Positions 26,258-37,639 of a stretch of 64,000 nucleotides of DNA are shown here, one piece after another. Source of the DNA: Pratylenchus scribneri (lineage: Eukaryota > Nematoda > Chromadorea > Rhabditida > Pratylenchidae). A model generated the notes under the pieces. That model searched no databases. It had not been told where the DNA came from and worked only from the letters and a program-made list of their open reading frames with translations. A program made the translations under genes and the position numbers. The DNA lies in the NCBI GenBank assembly GCA_030063045.1, contig JAQSEB010000040.1, positions 372,001 through 436,000 of the forward strand. Direction: 5' to 3'. Every line of letters starts with the position of its first letter. Position 1 is the stretch's first letter.

Positions 26258-27171
26258 ACAAATTGCGACACGTTGGCCTCTAAAAGTCGTCCGCGATAAT
26301 CGGAATTCGGAAGGCGATATAATGGGTTACACCACTTTTCGAGCATAATATGCCGATAAGTTTGTATTTTGTATGTTCACCGATTTACACATTCTCGTTG
26401 GAAATACTATATGCCGAAGGTCAAATCAGCTTCATTCGAAGATTGAAACTATAATTGAATTTGCCTGTGGAAAATATGTATAAGGTATGAATATCACTGC
26501 CTTTTTGACAAAATAATTTTTGTCGTAAAGTTATCTACATTAATTATTTAATTATCCTAAATAATGAAATTTCGGAATATTTTTTTCCTCTTAAAAACGG
26601 GAGTTTATATCGAATTGTCGCCCTTTTCTGCTGTTGATTTTTCCCTTTGATCTGCTCTTATTTTAGAAAATTTGCTGTATAATTTTGCCAACATTTTATT
26701 TTTCAGTTTATTTTTCATCCAAAAAAATTCTGTGGCAATTTAATTCATTGTTCTGGCTGAATTTTTTCTTATTGCTTACAAATTTATTATTGCATTTTTG
26801 CTCAAAACTTTTATCTACTTTTACTCATATTTTGACACAATCTTTTAATCTCTTTTTCAACTAGCGAACTTTTTCTACATATTTAATTTGAAACAAAAAT
26901 GACTAAAGAAGAGTGATTAATTGGATATAAATTAAAGAAAAAAATGAAATAAAATCTTTCGAACATCTTCACTAAAAATTATTTTTTTTTGGAATTCGAT
27001 AAAATTTTATAAATTTATCCCATTTTTCAATTCCTTCATTTCATATTGGCAATTTAAATAAAAAAATTCGATATTTTTTTCAATTAAAATTAAATCCTTT
27101 TAAATTCGAAATTTTATTAAAATAAATCCCTCAATTTTAGCTTAAAATCAATCAATTTTACCAATTAAAAC
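26258..27171. other. Unassigned intergenic sequence
   Basis: AT-rich DNA between the fold-back element and the small zinc-knuckle ORF. A less AT-rich patch at 26,265-26,420 (containing 'cgtccgcgataatcgg' and 'ggaattcggaaggcgatata') shows no ORF of useful length. I see no gene here. Confidence 0.5.
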
Positions 27172-27285
27172 ATGATTTGTTCGAGGTGCAAACTAAATGG
27201 TCACACGCGCCGAAACAATCAATGCCCGCTGAAGAACCAAGGCAATCGCCTATTCATTTCACTTTACTATATAAACAAAGTTTAA
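27172..27285 (+). CDS. Small ORF with zinc-knuckle-like Cys/His motif (possible first exon)
   Basis: A 37-codon ORF starts with MICSRCKLNGHTRRNNQCP, giving the spacing Cys-x2-Cys-x4-His-x6-Cys expected of a zinc-knuckle, as found in some transposon and RNA-binding proteins. It is preceded by a good acceptor (cctcaattttag, AG at 27139-27140). A possible donor (AAA|gtttaa) lies at its 3' end, and another acceptor-like site (atttaag) is followed by an open stretch near 27,327-27,420, so it may be one exon of a short gene or a transposon remnant. The GC content of this stretch is higher than around it. The continuation could not be resolved, so the call is tentative. Confidence 0.25.
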   Translation: MICSRCKLNGHTRRNNQCPLKNQGNRLFISLYYINKV

Positions 27286-27897
27286 ATTGAAGCTAAATTC
27301 AATTAATTTGTATTATAAATTTAAGCAAAACCGAACACAAAAGCGTGGCCACCGAAATTGGCAATGGATAAATCGACTGCCTTTGATACGCCACCATGGA
27401 GTTGTGGTTAATGGGACAGGTCAAATTAGAATGAAAATTTTATAATTAATTTGCTGAAAAATCTTGAAATTGCTGATTGAGATTATTTTCAAAATTCAGA
27501 GCAGAATAATTGTCATAAATCCATATCAGATTTCGTCGAGACAAATTTAATTATGATTTGTTTAGTTTTGAAGCAAAAAAGATTAATTTAAAAGGATTAA
27601 TCCATTAAATTTTGGCATGCCATCAACAAATGGTATGCAGTTTATATTGGTAAATATATGACAAAGACCAAAATGAATTGATTACATTTTGATAAATTCA
27701 ATATTCTTGGTCTTGGTCCTTTTTTTATAAATTTAAAATAAAAAAACCTGTAATTATTTTCCCATAATTTGAAGCCATTTTCAGATAAAAAATTAGAGAT
27801 TGGTCTTTGTGCAGTGCGCAGTGCCAGTCTTTTTGTTCATATCGATTTTTGTTTAAATAGAATTTACTCTATGCATGCAGCTATTTTCATGGACATC

Positions 27898-28140
27898 CCG
27901 GGGCCCGTATGCAAAGAGAATTGTAAGGTTATTTGACAACGGGTTCGTTGTTCGTTGTCATTTAACAACGAACCCTGGTCCGAGGCATCGTAAGAATTGG
28001 TTGTCAGTTGACAATCAACTTTCCCTTGTTATCATTGTTAAGAATGTTCTTTGCATATGGAGCCTTACAAGCTAATGTTTTCACATTGTCACTTAACAAC
28101 GAACCCGTCGTTAAAATTTTCTTTGCATACCGGCCCCCGG
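27898..28140. mobile_element. 243-bp TIR element (MITE) with GC-rich ends
   Basis: Left end CCCGGGGCCCGTATGCAAAG (27898-27917) and right end CTTTGCATACCGGCCCCCGG (28121-28140) are inverted repeats with two mismatches. The similarity goes on inward: GACAACGGGTTCGTTGTT on the left matches the complement of AACAACGAACCCGTCGTT on the right. The dinucleotide AT flanks both ends and may be a short target duplication. The 66-codon ORF spanning the element is not gene-like. Confidence 0.75.
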
Positions 28141-28768
28141 ATTGCTTCGCTTCATTTCATAAGAAAAAACATCTATAGGTATTATTTATTTCAGTCAAAA
28201 TAGGGCAGAGAAAAGATAATACATAAACATAACAGCAGCAGATGTATTTTCCTTTTGCAATTTTATTATTAGGTTGGCTAGTGTAACAAAGTGATATCAA
28301 AAATCAATAATTCTTAAAGCTAAAAATAGTAGCTCATGTTTTTTTTCTCTACCCTGCTCTGATCCCAATGTGATATTAAAAAATGGCATGTTTATATAGG
28401 CGAGCGATGTTCGATGCATTAAATACTATTAAAATTGATTAATAAATAGCTAAAATTACTGCAGAGCAGGGAGTGGTAAATTGCCGAATACTGATGCTGA
28501 TCTCGAATAAAAATGCCATAGATTATTCACAATCAATAAAATGAGAAATTAGCAAAATACTTGATAGTACAATTTTATTTTCGTTCGCAAATGTATTATT
28601 TGCTTAAAATAATGGACAAATCATAATTAAATTTTTACATCTTGACGAATTCTCTTGATTGGATTTATGATTTATTTATTGTTCTGGAATAAACTATGAA
28701 TATTCGTCAATTTTATGGCAATTTCAATGATTTATTTGCATATTAAAATTTGCAAATTTTAAAGACTT

Positions 28769-29188
28769 AATATTTATGTTGCGATTAATTTTGGGAATAG
28801 TTGTATTCTTGGGAATACACCAAGTGCATATAGGTTAATTCGGGATCTCGGTTTTTAGATTTTGTACATATTCGAAATAGGCTAATTCGACTGGTCTGGT
28901 TGATTTAGTCTATGAAATTTCAAATTCAGACTGGATTGTATTTGTCTTAAAAGGTTAAACCGCTGTTTAAAACCAAACCCAAACACTTTTTCGGTTTAAT
29001 AACTTTTTCTTGAGCTTTAATACCAGTAAAAAATTAAAATTTCATAGACTAAAACGACCAACAGGACGATTCGAAGGACTTATTTTCGAATATGTATGAA
29101 GTTCTAGAAGCAGAGATTCCCGAAATTAACCAAATCGCATTTGGTGTAGCTGGGAATTCACCAATTCCCAATATTAACCGCAATATTT
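28769..29188. mobile_element. ~420-bp fold-back element with ~155-bp arms
   Basis: The sequence from 28769 (AATATTTATGTTGCGATTAA) to about 28925 is matched by the reverse complement of about 29035-29188. Shared blocks include TTGGGAAT, CACCAA.TGC, GGTTAATT.CGGGA, ACATATTCGAAA and TTTAGTCTATGAAATTT, which is identical on both arms. Overall arm identity looks near 75 percent by eye. There is no coding capacity. Confidence 0.7.
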
Positions 29189-29272
29189 ATACTTATAAAA
29201 GGACCAAATATTTGATATATTAATTGACTTATTCGCCTTTTTATAGTGCTGTCTCGTTTCAGTGAAAAAGAT

Positions 29273-29479
29273 CGAAATATTTAATTTATTTGAATTTTGG
29301 AATTTAATCAAAAAATCAATGATGTTTTAAATTTCGCATGTTGGAAAATCCTTATATCCAGTTAAAAAATGTAAATTTATAAACAGTAGAAAGCGTAAAC
29401 AATTATCTGTTTTTGAAACAGGTTTAAACACTTTTCCAACATACTAAATTCCGAAAAATCTTATTATTTAAATATTTCG
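29273..29479. mobile_element. ~207-bp inverted-repeat element
   Basis: The outer 12 bp CGAAATATTTAA at 29273-29284 are exactly inverted at 29468-29479. Further inward, GGAATTTA and CATGTTGGAAAA on the left match complements on the right (ttttccaacat at about 29,430). The element sits 85 bp right of the preceding fold-back element. The left arm has an extra ~25 bp, so the arms are unequal. Confidence 0.5.
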
Positions 29480-29599
29480 ATAATCGTGCTGAACTGAATA
29501 TTCACTTAAGATTATTTTAAGGATATTGGGATAATGTTGTTTAATTAATAAAGGAATTAGATAGAATCAAAAAATTGAGTACAATTCAATAATGGATAT

Positions 29600-29760
29600 T
29601 AGAGTCCGGTTTTTCAGATTTGCCGGGCCCGGGTACCCGGGTTTTTATTCAAAATTTTTCCGGACCGGGCCCGGAAACCCGGGATTGTTTCAAATGACCC
29701 GGGTTCCGGGCCTGGGCCCGGGTAAAACCCGGTCCGGGCCCGGCCCGGGTCCGGACTCTA
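29600..29760. mobile_element. 161-bp GC-rich hAT-like MITE with perfect 8-bp target duplication
   Basis: The element begins TAGAGTCCGG (29600-29609) and ends CCGGACTCTA (29751-29760), a perfect 10-bp TIR. It is bracketed by ATGGATAT at 29592-29599 and again at 29761-29768, an exact 8-bp target-site duplication. TIRs starting T/C-A-R-N-G with 8-bp duplications are hallmarks of the hAT superfamily. The interior is made almost entirely of overlapping CCCGGGCCCGG-type blocks, in extreme contrast to the AT-rich flanks. It encodes nothing, so it must be non-autonomous. Confidence 0.88.
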
Positions 29761-29984
29761 ATGGATATATCCCTAGACATGTTTTTTTTCGGTTATTTGG
29801 TATAATTTAAAAAAAATGAAGAAAATAAATATAACAAATGAGGATAATTTTAATCGGTTTTGGTCGGTAAAATATTTTCGATTGTAAATAAAATTAATAT
29901 TCAAATATTTGGTCCAAATATTATTTCTTCGAACTTGAGAATTTGCCATATTTTGATTGTTTTTTTTTTAGAATTTTCATTTTC

Positions 29985-30349
29985 ATCCAAAGGCATCAAG
30001 CGTTGCCAACCTGGATGTTATCACAACAATCGCGGCAAACAATTGGCGGCCTATGTGGACACCGGATTGGCAATCCACATCAACAATGAACACATTGAGG
30101 AAGCATTCGAAGCAGTGCGGCACGAATTCGTCGGGCGAATTCCTCTACCGGAACTGTATTCACTTTTCCAACGCATTCATCCGTGCCCTTTTTGATGCCG
30201 TTGGCCAACCCCATCCAGCCGTAATGCCAGCCGTCGTTCAGCAGTATCCCCGCAGGGTCATCAATCGCGCATTGCGAACAATCGGGGAACGGATCTTCGG
30301 CCAATACCAACAACATCGCCATCCCCACAATTGCCTTGGCCTATCCTAA
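29985..30349. other. Coding-like island, strand and identity unresolved
   Basis: About 360 bp have clearly higher GC than the surroundings and are open in several frames. On the minus strand an ORF from 30,319 reads MAMLLVLAEDPFPDCSQC and goes on with LLNDGWHYGWMGLANGIKK, ending at 30,080. A second minus frame (VDVDCQSGVHIGRQLFAAIV) overlaps and follows it. On the plus strand an acceptor (gtttttttttag) precedes an ORF with RCQPGCYHNNRGKQLAAYVD. No single model spans the island without a frame change, so it could be an exon of an unseen gene, or a decayed gene. No family was recognised. Confidence 0.3.
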
Positions 30350-32799
30350 ATTTATTATTTTTTTGTTCACCTCCATTTATTTAAATTGTTTTTTACACAT
30401 CTAAATTATTCATTTTATTTTAATATATTTAAAAAATACAATTAAATAATTTATTTATAATTTGTTATGAGTATTTTTAATTATTTTATGCATCATTCGC
30501 CATTGCTTTTTAGCAAATACATTTAGTATATTAAGAATTAGGATAAGTGATTCTAAGGGGAATAGATATTTTTGAATCCATTGAATATCTCTACCGGCCT
30601 TTTCTGTTTTCCATGATTCCAAATTTTTCAGTGTGAATGTGAATATATTATTTTAATTTTAACCTACATTTCCAAAATATTATCTTACCTATTTAAAACA
30701 GAATCCTTTGCCCATAACAATGCCCCTTCTCTAAATATTATTTAACAATGTATTATATTTTTTTTTATTTTACTTTCGATACTATATCCTTTTTTTGCAA
30801 TTTTACTGGTCCAAAATATTATATAATATAATACATTAAAATAGTCTTGTTAAACTACAAATAAGTTGAATAATTATTTGCTAATGTGTATTTCATAAAA
30901 GTAACAATAATTTATTTATTTATTTTGAATTCATATTTTATTGTCCTAAAGCATCCGTACCGTACTTATGCAAAATAGAATAGGAGTACGAACAATTTGT
31001 CAGGAGCAGTAAAATGTACGGGTACAATTAAATTTTGAAATGCTCCATCACATTGCTTCTACGCCCCCTACCCCCTCCCCCATTTTTAATGAAGAAAATG
31101 CAAACACTCATTTTCATGGAATTTTGCACATTTGAAGGTTTTTAATTTTCCTGGTATATATATCTTTCCTCAACAAAATTATTTTGTTTACAATTCATTT
31201 GGCTGCAAATTTGCGTGATAAGATCATTATTCAAATTATGTTCAATTTTTCGAATAAATCTTTTTTGAAAAAATTACGATGGAAAAAGATTTGCACATTA
31301 TTGAATTTTATAGTAATAATTTTTATTTTACCGTTTTCCCCAATTTCATTTTTTATATTTTTTATTGATTCAATTAATATTAATTTATATTCCTTATTTC
31401 CATTCCCACGCAAACAAGAAATAATAAATATTTATCTCAAGACGCATAACATTTTGTAAAAATTTCTAAATAAATAATAAATGGATCCATTACTTAACTT
31501 TAATTTTAATTGGTCATTTTATCATATTTTAATATTTAAATTAAATTTAATTTAAAAAATATTCATCCATGTATTAATTAAAATTACGAAAAAATTTTTT
31601 AAATCTATGAGTTCAGAAAAAATGAAATGAATTTGAAAGAGGCGGGATAAAAAAATTTTAATTCGCTTAAAAAATGATTTTACCCGTTTTGTCATTTTAT
31701 ATGCTCTTTTAGTTTAATTTTATTTTATTATTAGTGCGCGAATTTTTACTTAGAGATATAAATATTTATTTTCTTAAAATAACTAGAAACCAATGTGAAA
31801 AATTTTTTAATATTTATCAATATTTTTGTTGATTTGTTGTATAAAATTTTAAGTCTATATTTGTCTGTTTTATGATATTTTTGGCTATCAATATTTATGA
31901 CAATATTTCAGCATTTTTAAAACATTGTAAATTTTTGAAAATTTTTATAAAATTGTCAATTTTAAAAATTGGAAAATTTTGAAAAATATGAAATTCTTTA
32001 AAAATTTAAAATTGATATGTGAAAAATTTATAGACAGATTTTTCTTCTTTTTTTCATATTTTTAAGAATTAATTGAAATGCAAAAAACATACATTTTATT
32101 TTGTATTTCATTTTCTTCAAATTGAAGCAAGTGGGCAAATTAGGCACGCCACTATATTCATTTAAATGAAATGCTTTAATTTTTCTTTTTAAAATTTAAC
32201 CTTTATTAACGAGAAATTTTTATTCGAACATGTATGTTTTCATTCATTGAAAGTATTATATTATTTATTCGCTTTATATAAGCATTATGATATAAGAGAA
32301 TAATAATAATAATTAATAGGCTTATTCTTATTTACTCAAAATATAAAAATAACGAAAAATACATTGAAAATGCCGGAAAAAATTATTGAAAATGCGGAAA
32401 ATTTTATATCGTTTTGTTTATAAATGAAACCTTGAAAATCCAATAAATACCGATCGATTTATTCCATAGAACTCCAAGACGAATCATTTTATAATGATTT
32501 GGCTTGTGTATAAAGTTTTGAACTGTGAACACCAAAAAACGATTTAAGCAATATAATATACTTATTTTTTCATTAAGCATGACAAATTATATATAAATCG
32601 ACTCGTCTTGTTGAGATCTATCAATTGGATTTATATGGTTTGGGGATTTAGGACAAACCACTAAAACGTTATAATCTTTTCTTCATTTTCAATGCCAATT
32701 TTTTGAATTTTTTTTGTAATTAAAAATCATTCTTTTACAGAATTCAGTGTCAATTTTAATTTCATTATAAAATTTTGAATAAAAAATAAAAGGAAAAAT
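30350..32799. other. AT-rich intergenic region upstream of the Srd-like receptor gene
   Basis: About 2.4 kb with no convincing gene. ORFs at 31,184-31,459 on both strands are low-complexity and unsupported. A C-rich patch (tacgccccctaccccctccc) lies at 31,061-31,080. An acceptor-like 'tcttttacag' ends at 32,740, 60 bp before the receptor start, and may be its spliced-leader site. Confidence 0.5.
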
Positions 32800-34876
32800 A
32801 TGATCATCTTGATTAATACAATCCACATTGTATTTGTTTGCTTTTTTGGGATTTTTCTCAACATTTTGACCATTCGTCTCATCTGTCGGTATACAATGAG
32901 TGAAATGCGCATTTACAGTCGAATTTTACTCCAAACTTGCGTCACCGATTGTCTCACACTGTTTGTCTTTTTGCTAATTCAACCAGTTTGTTTTGATACA
33001 TTTTTAGATTAATTACAAATATTTCTTTTAGGTTTATTTCAAGGACAATTCTGTAGGGACCATTTGGTGCTATGGCCCTGTACATTTTCTGCCCAACCCA
33101 TGGCAATGTCTTTGCTTCCGGGTTTTAGTGTTTCTGACGCGTTTTATTTCAAGCAACATTTCATCCCTCTTTCTTTATCGCTATTTAATGATTAATTGGT
33201 AATATATATTAAATTAAGGCTCGGCAATCAATATTTTTGTGGAAAAATAGTCTAAAAACAACAAAATTAATATTTTAACATTTTTTGACCGATAATATTT
33301 ATAAGTCAATATTTTGGAATTTTTAGGAATTTTTTGGTGTTTTTTTGTAATATTTTGAAGAAAATTTAGCATTTTTGAAAAAAATTGAATATTTTGGAAA
33401 ATGCTGTAAAATTTTATATTGGAAATTTTTAAAAATATTAATTTTTAGAAAATTTATTTATGATTTGCATAAAAAATTTTGATATTTTAAATTGTATTTT
33501 TAAAATTAATGAAAAATTTTTTTTGAAAATTTTGACAAAATTTAACGATTATTTAAAAAATTTCCTTCAATATTATTTTTTGCCAATATTTTACTATTTT
33601 AGGTCAATATTTATATCTAATATATTTCAAAAATCTATAGCAATATAAATCCGGGCCCTATAAATTAAATAATTAATTTTGAAGGAATATCCACATGAAT
33701 ATGAGAAGATATGCGTTCCTTCTGTCGTTGGTCTCTTTATCAATTTGTGTCCTCCCAATTGGCTCATTTCTTTCAAATAGTCCAACTCACGAAAATGAGC
33801 ACTTGACGAATCCAGTATGGATAGAATTTTTGGAATTGGACCAAACAATTGCCCAACAAAATGGATATATTGTCGCTATGAGAGCAAATGTGAGAAATTT
33901 TTAAATGAAAGAGAAATATTTAATATGGGAAAAAATTTAATGAATTAATTGAAAAAACTTTTGTAAATTTTGAAGGGAACAAATATTTTGGGCAATTTCA
34001 TTTCCTCTTATGGATTGGGGCTTTCCATTGCAAATTATGGAATTATTATTTTTTGCGGTTTTTCCATTCAATTATTCATTTGGCGCCATTATAAAGGGCC
34101 ATCTCTGAAGAAGCAATGGGAAATGAACAAAATGATTAGCATTGTCCTCTGCATTCAGGTGCGCATTTTACACCCAGAGATGTCATCGATTTTCAATTAA
34201 TTCGCTTCTGAAATTTTGAAAATTTTTTGACCCTCCGTAATTTCGATTTGCGATTTTCGAAAATTTTTGAACTTATGTAATTTTGATCTGAAAAATTTTC
34301 GAAATTTTTTAATCGACCGAAATTTTGATTTGAGATTTTCGAAAATTTTTTGACTCCCTGAAATTTTGAAATGCGTTTTTCGAAATTTTTTCCCTCTCTG
34401 AAATGTTGATTGCTATTTTCAAAAATTTTTGGACCCTACGAAATTTGGATTTTTTCTTATTAAAAAATCGATACCATCTCTGATTTACATCACTCTAAAA
34501 TTTTTATATTAAAATGTATCCCTTAAGGCAATTTTGCCATGTTTCTCCTTTATGCCCCAAATATTCGTAAATTTTAATGTAATTTTTGGCATTCAAGCAG
34601 ACAAAGTTCTCTTCATAATCAGCTTTTTTTCTACACAAATTACCGTTTTGGTGGCCCTATTTAATCCTTTGGTTGGTTTTTATCTAATTATCTAAATAAT
34701 AAATCCCAATAATTTAGGTGACATTATTTGCAATTAAAACATATAGAAGGGCATTTTTATGCTGGATAACTTGTTCCAATTTTGAATCATCTCCTCAAAT
34801 TTCTAACAACGTTATCAATGTTATTCCGAAATTCCATACAGCTCCTATAAATAGTAGATTGCAAACAATTCGATGA
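32800..34876 (+). CDS. Serpentine chemoreceptor, Srd-like (347 aa here), 6 exons
   Basis: Exons 32800-32985, 33032-33198, 33685-33889, 33976-34158, 34528-34671 and 34718-34876 join without any frame conflict (1,044 nt including stop). The protein is a chain of hydrophobic segments typical of a seven-TM receptor: TM1 in IHIVFVCFFGIFLNILTIRL, then a basic loop with MSEMRIYSRILLQ, TM4 near FLLSLVSLSICVLP, TM5 near YGLGLSIANYGIIIFCGF, TM6 after MNKMISIVLCIQAILPCFSF, and TM7 ending FNPLVTLFAIKTYRR. The NP..T....YRRA ending and the N-terminal Y(S)RILL motif fit nematode serpentine class delta receptors, which are usually expressed in chemosensory neurons. Srh/Sri relatives cannot be excluded. Confidence 0.8.
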
Positions 34877-35317
34877 TCAAACAAAGAATGGGTCATTTGA
34901 AATTATTTTATTGTGAAAATTGTTTAATTTTAATATTATTTGACATAAATTGTGTGAAATTTAATATATCCAAATATTAATAGGCAGATATTTTTTTGGT
35001 TACTATTTGTAAATATATTGGAATATTTCTTAATAAATATGGCACCAATCGATCCATTTCATCGAGATTAATAATCTACTAAAATAATTCCAGCTATAAA
35101 AATATTTTAAATTTTATTTCTTAATGTACAATTACTCATTAAAAAAACATTTAGATTCAAAACATTTATGAATCATTCAAAAACATTTGTCCATTAAACA
35201 TTTATTCTATTTAGAAATTTCAACTTAATATTACTATAGGATTTGATGTTAAATGGTAAATTTTGAAACATAAAAGAAGGAATGCAAAATGTCACCGATT
35301 GCCTTTATTTTTCGGTG
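34877..35317. other. Intergenic spacer downstream of the Srd-like gene
   Basis: AT-rich, with no ORF or repeat that I can support. It presumably contains the 3' UTR and polyadenylation signals of the receptor gene (several aataaa-like words, for example near 35,030). Confidence 0.4.
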
Positions 35318-36607
35318 CTGTGGCGTTTGTTAAAAAATGCAAAATTGTTGCGTTTGTTAAAAAATATGCAAAATTGTTGTGATTGTTAAAAAATATGCAA
35401 ATTTTGTTGTGATTGTTAAAAAACATGCAAATTTTGTTGTGTTAGTTAAAAAAATGCAAAATTTTTTATAATATATGTTATGGCAAAAGTGGAACTCGGC
35501 AAAAAGGAGGAGATTGCCAATGAAGGAGGAGGAGTGCCATTGATGAAAGGGGAAATGCCATTTAAGGATTGAGTGTGCCATTGAATGAAGATGAGTGCCA
35601 TTGGACGAAAGGAAGTGCCATTGAGGAAAATGAGTGCCATTGGACGAAAGGAAGTGCCATTGAGGAAAATGAGTGCCATTGGACGAAAGGAAGTGCCATT
35701 GAGGAAAATGAGTGCCATTGGACGAAAGGAAGAGCCATTGAGGAAAATGAGTGCCATTGGACGAAAGGAAGTGCCATTAGTGAAAGGGGAGTGCCAAGGG
35801 ATTTTGACAGCTTTCTGTAGAAGGAGGCTAACATCCTAGAGGGATAGCGAGCGATGGGAATGCCGTGGCGACATCCTGGCTGTGAAGGTAGGTATTGGGT
35901 GGGTGTGCCAAGGCGATATATTCTGCCAGTGAAGGCGAGCATTGGAGGTAAGGCGATATTCTGGCGTTAAAGAAATGGTTCAAGAGAGCATCAGAATTTG
36001 TCCTCTTGATATTCGCCTACACTTCCAAAATTTTGCCTCGGCATCCTGATTCTCTCCTCCCCTCACATTATGTTAGCCTCCTTCTACAGAAAGCTGCCAA
36101 AATCCCTTGGCACTCCCCTTTCACTAATGGCACTTCCTTTCGTCCAATGGCACTCATTTTCCTCAATGGCACTTCCTTTCGTCCAATGGCACTCATTTTC
36201 CTCAATGGCACTTCCTTTCGTCCAATGGCACTCATTTTCCTCAATGGCACTTCCTTTCGTCCAATGGCACTCATCTTCATTCAATGGCACACTCAATCCT
36301 TAAATGGCATTTCCCCTTTCATCAATGGCACTCCTCCTCCTTCATTGGCAATCTCCTCCTTTTTGCCGAGTTCCACTTTTGCCATAACATATATTATAAA
36401 AAATTTTGCATTTTTTTTAACTAACACAACAAAATTTGCATGTTTTTTAACAATCACAACAAAATTTGCATATTTTTTAACAATCACAACAATTTTGCAT
36501 ATTTTTTAACAAACGCAACAATTTTGCATATTTTTTAACAAACGCAACAATTTTGCACTTTTTTTAACAAATGCAACAAATTTGCATTTTTTAACAAAGG
36601 CACACGC
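35318..36607. mobile_element. ~1.3-kb fold-back (FB-like) element with tandemly repeated arms
   Basis: Arms of about 520-550 bp are reverse complements of each other at very high identity: left about 35,318-35,838, right about 36,070-36,607, with a ~230-bp central loop. Each arm is itself tandemly repeated. An outer part is built of a ~29-bp unit (gttaaaaaatatgcaaaatt). The inner part has a 39-bp unit containing 'gagtgccattggacgaaagg', in five copies on the left (starts 35593, 35632, 35671, 35710, 35749) and four on the right. Arms made of short tandem repeats are the defining trait of Drosophila FB-type fold-back transposons. Because 39 is divisible by three and the unit lacks stops, several frames on both strands are open; these are not genes. 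Confidence 0.85.
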
Positions 36608-36974
36608 ACGTATTTTTCTTTATATTTTATTTTCGTCCTTTATGTAAATGAAAGTTTTCCTTTTCCACCGATCTGTGGCTCTCCATGCCAGTCAAACCAT
36701 TGTCCTTTTCAAATCCAAAAGGCCATTTGCGCATCTGCATCAAGCATCAACAACACAGATGTGCATTTTTAGGACTATATATTTTCAGCAGATTTTTTTA
36801 CTTTTTGCTATTTATTAAAAAATTTCTTCAACTATTGGCAATAAAATAATTCGCAGCTAGATGAATTTCCTGAACAGTGTGCCACCTCTAATCTCAAATT
36901 TATTAACAATAAAACTTTTTAACCCAATTTTTATATTCCGCTTTTTTACCCCAAAAATAATTTTGATTTCTATT
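36608..36974. other. Spacer between fold-back element and inverted-repeat nest
   Basis: A moderately GC patch at 36,630-36,735 could encode a 35-residue minus-strand peptide starting MRKWPFGFEKDNGL, but it has no splice partner that I can find. The remainder is AT-rich and featureless. Confidence 0.3.
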
Positions 36975-37210
36975 ATATCTGAAACCGGTTTAAGACTCGA
37001 CAAACTTTATAATAATTTGTAGATCTCATCGAGAAGTATCGATGTTATATAATTTTTCATGGTTTTTTCTAAATTAAAGTGTATTAAACCATATAAACCA
37101 CCTGTTCCAGTTTTTGATTCTAAGAACTTTAATTTTGTACAAAAACCTGGCATTTTATATATAATTCGATTATTCTCGATAATGTGTTTGTAGGGTCTAA
37201 AATCGTCCAG

Positions 37211-37612
37211 GGTCATCTCCACAAAAGGCAAATGACTCTGCAAATATGGACATGTCCACAAATTCTGCAAATATAAGTTTTTGACTTCTAATAAATTAGC
37301 AACAGGTTTTAGACCATAAAATCTTATACCAATTTGCAGATCTCATCGAGACGCATCGAGTGGTATATAAAATATTCCAAAAGATAAAGTGTCAAACCGT
37401 TTAAACCATTTTTTAAGTTTTTGGTTTAAAACTCGTTAATTTTGGACCAAAACCAGACATTTTATATAACATTCGATGCGTCTCGATGAGATCTACAAAT
37501 TGGTATAAAGTTTGTATGGTCTAAAACCTATTGCTGATTTATTAGAAGTCAAAAACTTATATTTGCAGTAATTTGTGGACATGCCCATATTTGCAGAATT
37601 GTGGAGATGACC
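37211..37612. mobile_element. ~400-bp inverted-repeat element with a related fragment on its left
   Basis: The left arm from GGTCATCTCCAC (37211) through 'aaattagcaacaggttttag', 'ataccaatttg' and 'agatctcatcgagacgcatc' to about 37,385 is matched by the reverse complement of about 37,440-37,612, ending GTGGAGATGACC. Arm identity is high (near 90 percent by eye). A partial direct copy of the arm (36,975-37,080, with 'gtagatctcatcgagaagta') precedes it. The phrase 'gtctaaaatcg' occurs just outside both ends (37,195 and 37,620). Confidence 0.7.
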
Positions 37613-37639
37613 TAGCACCGTCTAAAATCGGTTTCTGAT

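Noticed and set aside
27875..28075. 66-codon plus-strand ORF
   Set aside because: It lies across the 243-bp TIR element and shows no protein-like pattern.
29592..29810. 72-codon Pro/Gly-rich ORF
   Set aside because: It is the translation of the CCCGGG-type interior of the hAT-like MITE and starts in its target duplication.
31184..31459. 91-codon hydrophobic ORF
   Set aside because: It is Ile/Phe/Asn-rich as expected from AT-rich DNA, without splice context or recognisable motif.
35446..36509. Long ORFs (up to 167 codons) on both strands with 13-residue repeats
   Set aside because: They arise because the 39-bp repeat unit of the fold-back element lacks stop codons; the same frames appear mirrored in the other arm.
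36630..36734. Possible 35-residue minus-strand peptide MRKWPFGFEKDNGL...
   Set aside because: It has no splice partner, promoter or family match; noted only as a coding-like patch.
37007..37270. 87-codon minus-strand ORF
   Set aside because: It is contained in the inverted-repeat family at 36,975-37,612.
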